Below, one piece after another: positions 61,334-64,000 of a DNA stretch of 64,000 bases. Made by a program: the position numbers and the translations under genes. Positions within the stretch are counted from its first letter, which is position 1. Each line of letters begins with the position of its first letter. The notes below the pieces were generated by a model. The model was not told the DNA's origin, made no database searches, and saw only the letters and a list, made by a program, of their open reading frames with translations. Origin of the DNA: Rhizobium halophilum (GTDB lineage Bacteria; Pseudomonadota; Alphaproteobacteria; Rhizobiales; Rhizobiaceae); NCBI RefSeq assembly GCF_021648825.1, contig NZ_JAKJHS010000002.1, positions 434,001 to 498,000 on the forward strand, given 5' to 3'.

Positions 61334-63886
61334 TCAATTCTGCGCCGTTCCTCCAAGAACGCGCTTGATCGTGCGGATGAGCATCGACGCTTCATAAGGC
61401 TTGCGCAGCACCGGTACATCGATGCTGTCCGGTATGGTGGCGCGGTCGCTGTAGCCTGTTGCGAAGACGAATGGGATGCTGCGCCGAAGCAATTCTTGCG
61501 CCAACGGAACTGAGGTGCCCGTGCCTAGGTTCACGTCCAGGATTGCAATATGCGGATTGAAGTGCTCCAGACTCCGCAATGCTTCCGTCACAGACGGACG
61601 CGTCGTCACATTCGTCAGGCCGTGTTCCGTCAGGATGGCCTCCACGTCGGCAGCGATCAGCATCTGATCTTCCACGAGCAGAAGCTCCACTTGCGAAAGG
61701 TCGGTCGTGTCCTGATCCCCCTCGTCGTGCGCGGGCTCGACCAGTTGCCTCTCCTCGTCCTCCCCACCTGATTGGATGTGCGCCGAAGGTATACAGAAAT
61801 AGCCGTTCAGCCCGCTTTCGGCATACTCAATTCGACTCGTGCCTAAGAGCTCGTAGGAGACGCTGCGGCCAATGAGGACGCTGCCAAATCCACTTCGGAC
61901 GGGTGCCGCCACCGGCGGACCACCACTCTCCTCCCACCAAATCTCGCAACCTCCCAGCTCAGCCCTGCTCCACCGGACGGTCAGGTTTCCGCCCGACCGG
62001 GAGAGACCGCCATACTTGGCGGCGTTTGTCGCCATTTCGTGCAATACGAGGGCCATCACTGAGAAGGATCGGGCGTCGAGCCAGACTGGAGGGCCGTGTA
62101 GGATGATCTTACGACCTGCTGCCTGATAGGGCAGCAATTCTGCGTGGAGAAGATCGCGCAGCATGCCGCCGTCGCCGCCCCTGACGATCTGATCGTGGGC
62201 CAGGGAAAGCGCCTGGACTCTTCCCTTCAGCGATTCGATGTAACTCGCAATATCTTGTCCAGGGTCCACTGGACTTCCGATCAGCGACTTGATGACGGAC
62301 AGGATGTTCTTGACGCGATGGTTGAGCTCCTCGTTGAGCATCCTCTGGCGGACATCTGCCTTGCCGCGTTCATCCGCGATCAGTTCGTTGTGATGCAGGA
62401 CGATTTCCACGAGGACGGCACGAATGGCATCTGCAACCTCAAGGTCGACGTCGGACCAGGGCTGCGCCTGATCCTGGACAGTCTCCTTCCAGACGGCAAA
62501 GCTCTTGCGCGGTGTCAACCGATCCCCCAGCGGGCCGCTCTCATAGTTTTTTTCTGGATTGCCGGCCCAATCCAGCGTCTGGACCACCTCGCGGCGGAAG
62601 AAGAACAGATAATCCCTTGACCTCTGCGATAGTGGAACTGCGATGACGCCGCAGGTGCCCTCGGAGAATGCACGGCTGTCCGGAAGATCCAGTGATAGCT
62701 GGTGCGTCTCCCATATCTTTCCGCCGGCTTTGTCCGCGAGGCGTTCTGCCAGGTCGGCGGCCCCTTCTCTGGAAGGTGCACTCCCCGCGGACGTCCAGAC
62801 GCCTGAGAGCCAAAGCCCTACCCCATCTGACGGCAGCATTGCACCAAACTCATCAAGCGATGCACGCAGCAGTTCGCGGATGTCGGAGTGATGCGCGGCG
62901 GCCTGCAGGAAACGGTCAAGTGCACCACGGACCTCGCGGTTCTTCTCGGCGATCTCCTTCTGCTTCAGCGCACTGAGATGCAGCGAGAAGAACTCCCCGA
63001 AGGTTTCTGCCGCCACGCGTTGCGGCATCGAGAGCGCCTTTGGGGCGTAATGGTGACATGCGATCAACCCCCACAACTGGCCGTCGACGAGGATCGAGAT
63101 CGACATGGACGCTGAGACACCCATGTTGCGAAGGTACTCGCAATGAATGGGGGAGACGCTGCGAAGATGTGCGTACGACAGATCCAGTGGCGTTTCCGTG
63201 TCATCGAGAGCAGGAATGATCGCCACACGCGGGTTGTCCGCGTCGGATATGACTCGGATGCTGTTCTTCAGGTACAAAATGCGCGCCTGCTGCGGAATAT
63301 CACTTGCAGGAAAGTACTGGCCCCTGAAGCTCTCCAGATCGCGACGCTTGTGCTCGCTGATAACTTTTCCCGAACCGTCCTTGTCCAAACGGTAGATCAT
63401 TACCCGGTCGTAGCCGAGCAGAGCATGGATGAGCCGGCTCGTCCGCTCGACCAGCTGGTCCACACTCTGGATATTCCGAATCCTGCTGATGAGCATGCGC
63501 GCCGCTTCGAGCGGCTGGTCGACATCCCCTGAAACGGGCTCGAATTCTAGGATCGAGTTCGCGTTATAGGCGTGGATGGAGACGTCGAATCTGGCGCCCG
63601 AGGCAAGTATAACCTCGTGCCGGAGGGCTGGCCGCGCCGGATCCGAAGACGTCGCGATGGCGTTGCGAAGCGTATGCGCCACTTCCGGCCCCAACACTTC
63701 GTCCAGCCGGCGTCCGTTCAGGTCTTCCGGCAGGTTCAGCATCTGCGGCGCGTTGGCGGAGTGCCGGAGGACGGCAGAACCGGCAGCGTCGCAAGCGATG
63801 AGACAACCGTGGGGCTGGATGCTCCCGGGCAAATGAATCGGTTCGCGATCGCAGTTGGTCAGGTCGACGGCCTGTACTTCAGGCAT
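61334..63886 (-). CDS. bphP: Bacteriophytochrome, HWE histidine kinase with C-terminal receiver (Agp2-like)
   Basis: Red/far-red photoreceptor of 850 residues. Order: PAS with the bilin-binding Cys12 in TNCDREPIHLPGSIQPHG, GAF with the PASDIPQQAR motif and SYAHLRSVSPIHCEYLRNMG, PHY, then an HWE-type kinase (ELNHRVKNILSVIKSL phosphoacceptor, HEMATNAAKYGGLS, WWEESGG) and a receiver domain with the phosphoacceptor in AILDVNLG and a lysine near the end. Domain plan and length match Agp2 of Agrobacterium, a bathy phytochrome. The start is MPEVQAVDL; its ATG overlaps the upstream gene by eight bases. Confidence 0.95.
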   Translation of the reverse strand: MPEVQAVDLTNCDREPIHLPGSIQPHGCLIACDAAGSAVLRHSANAPQMLNLPEDLNGRRLDEVLGPEVAHTLRNAIATSSDPARPALRHEVILASGARFDVSIHAYNANSILEFEPVSGDVDQPLEAARMLISRIRNIQSVDQLVERTSRLIHALLGYDRVMIYRLDKDGSGKVISEHKRRDLESFRGQYFPASDIPQQARILYLKNSIRVISDADNPRVAIIPALDDTETPLDLSYAHLRSVSPIHCEYLRNMGVSASMSISILVDGQLWGLIACHHYAPKALSMPQRVAAETFGEFFSLHLSALKQKEIAEKNREVRGALDRFLQAAAHHSDIRELLRASLDEFGAMLPSDGVGLWLSGVWTSAGSAPSREGAADLAERLADKAGGKIWETHQLSLDLPDSRAFSEGTCGVIAVPLSQRSRDYLFFFRREVVQTLDWAGNPEKNYESGPLGDRLTPRKSFAVWKETVQDQAQPWSDVDLEVADAIRAVLVEIVLHHNELIADERGKADVRQRMLNEELNHRVKNILSVIKSLIGSPVDPGQDIASYIESLKGRVQALSLAHDQIVRGGDGGMLRDLLHAELLPYQAAGRKIILHGPPVWLDARSFSVMALVLHEMATNAAKYGGLSRSGGNLTVRWSRAELGGCEIWWEESGGPPVAAPVRSGFGSVLIGRSVSYELLGTSRIEYAESGLNGYFCIPSAHIQSGGEDEERQLVEPAHDEGDQDTTDLSQVELLLVEDQMLIAADVEAILTEHGLTNVTTRPSVTEALRSLEHFNPHIAILDVNLGTGTSVPLAQELLRRSIPFVFATGYSDRATIPDSIDVPVLRKPYEASMLIRTIKRVLGGTAQN

Positions 63887-64000
63887 GATTGATACCCTCG
63901 AAGGCGCGCTCAACCGCAACGAAGGTTGTCTCGGAAGCTGCGACCAACCGATCGAGATCAAGCTCAGGCGCACTTTCTAGAAGTTCCAAAACGCGCCTCC
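63879..64000 (-). CDS. 3' end of an upstream gene, probably biliverdin-forming heme oxygenase (partial)
   Basis: Only the last 39 codons are in the window, reading RVLELLESAPELDLDRLVAA and ending AVERAFEGINHA-stop. The helical pattern fits the C-terminal end of small bacterial heme oxygenases (BphO), which make the biliverdin bound by the phytochrome, and its stop overlaps the bphP start by eight bases (ATGCCTGA). The identification rests mainly on this coupling, since the diagnostic part of the gene lies outside. Confidence 0.5.
   Translation of the reverse strand, partial: RRVLELLESAPELDLDRLVAASETTFVAVERAFEGINHA

Overview
The window is chromosomal DNA of an alphaproteobacterium, most likely a member of the Rhizobiaceae (Rhizobium/Agrobacterium/Sinorhizobium group). 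The basis is the GC-rich coding, the class I glnB-glnA pair behind a sigma-54 promoter, an IalB-type protein, SdhE upstream of mfd, a GTTC-N7-GTTC type LexA box between uvrA and ssb, and an Agp2-like bacteriophytochrome. I see no transposase, integrase, prophage or CRISPR array. Most genes are housekeeping and densely packed on both strands.

Layout. 1-12.2 kb: glmS, a DUF502 membrane protein, recG (minus), sdhE-mfd, and a minus-strand unit of a YejA-like binding protein, a DsbA-family oxidoreductase and an EamA transporter. 12.5-18.2 kb: an ialB-like gene, hspQ, glnBA, a bifunctional NAD(P)HX repair enzyme and a DUF72 protein. 18.2-31.4 kb: uvrA and ssb diverge from an SOS box, then come marC-like, gyrA, two tiny membrane-protein genes, coaD, two cyclophilins, queA-tgt, a DUF4864 protein and recX. 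31.8-39.2 kb: a long minus-strand run rlpA, dac, tmk, holB, metG, tatD and a PhnP-like hydrolase. 39.3-47.3 kb: a small DUF6894-like gene, tRNA-Ser(UGA), a secreted low-complexity protein, a complete YehZYXW-type osmoprotectant ABC transporter, a CynX-like MFS protein, a DUF486 protein and a second DUF72 gene. 47.4-64 kb: a ppiD-like chaperone, trpD-trpC-moaC-moeA, a photolyase, a hemerythrin-like protein, then pyrG, secG, tpiA and a hydrolase on the minus strand, parE, and a bacteriophytochrome whose upstream partner (probably a heme oxygenase) runs off the right edge.

The most notable observation is not a gene. The gene-free gap after recX carries a 28-bp sequence at 31489-31516 that resembles a XerCD dif site. 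Octamers matching the FtsK-orienting motif GGGNAGGG switch strand around it: I found 11 copies, all on the + strand to the left, and 6 copies, all on the - strand to the right, with no exception. Together these suggest that the window spans the replication terminus, where chromosome dimers are resolved. Other points of interest are a tRNA-guanine transglycosylase that has lost most of its zinc ligands, a DD-carboxypeptidase homologue with altered SxN and KTG motifs, and the hybrid phytochrome kinase.
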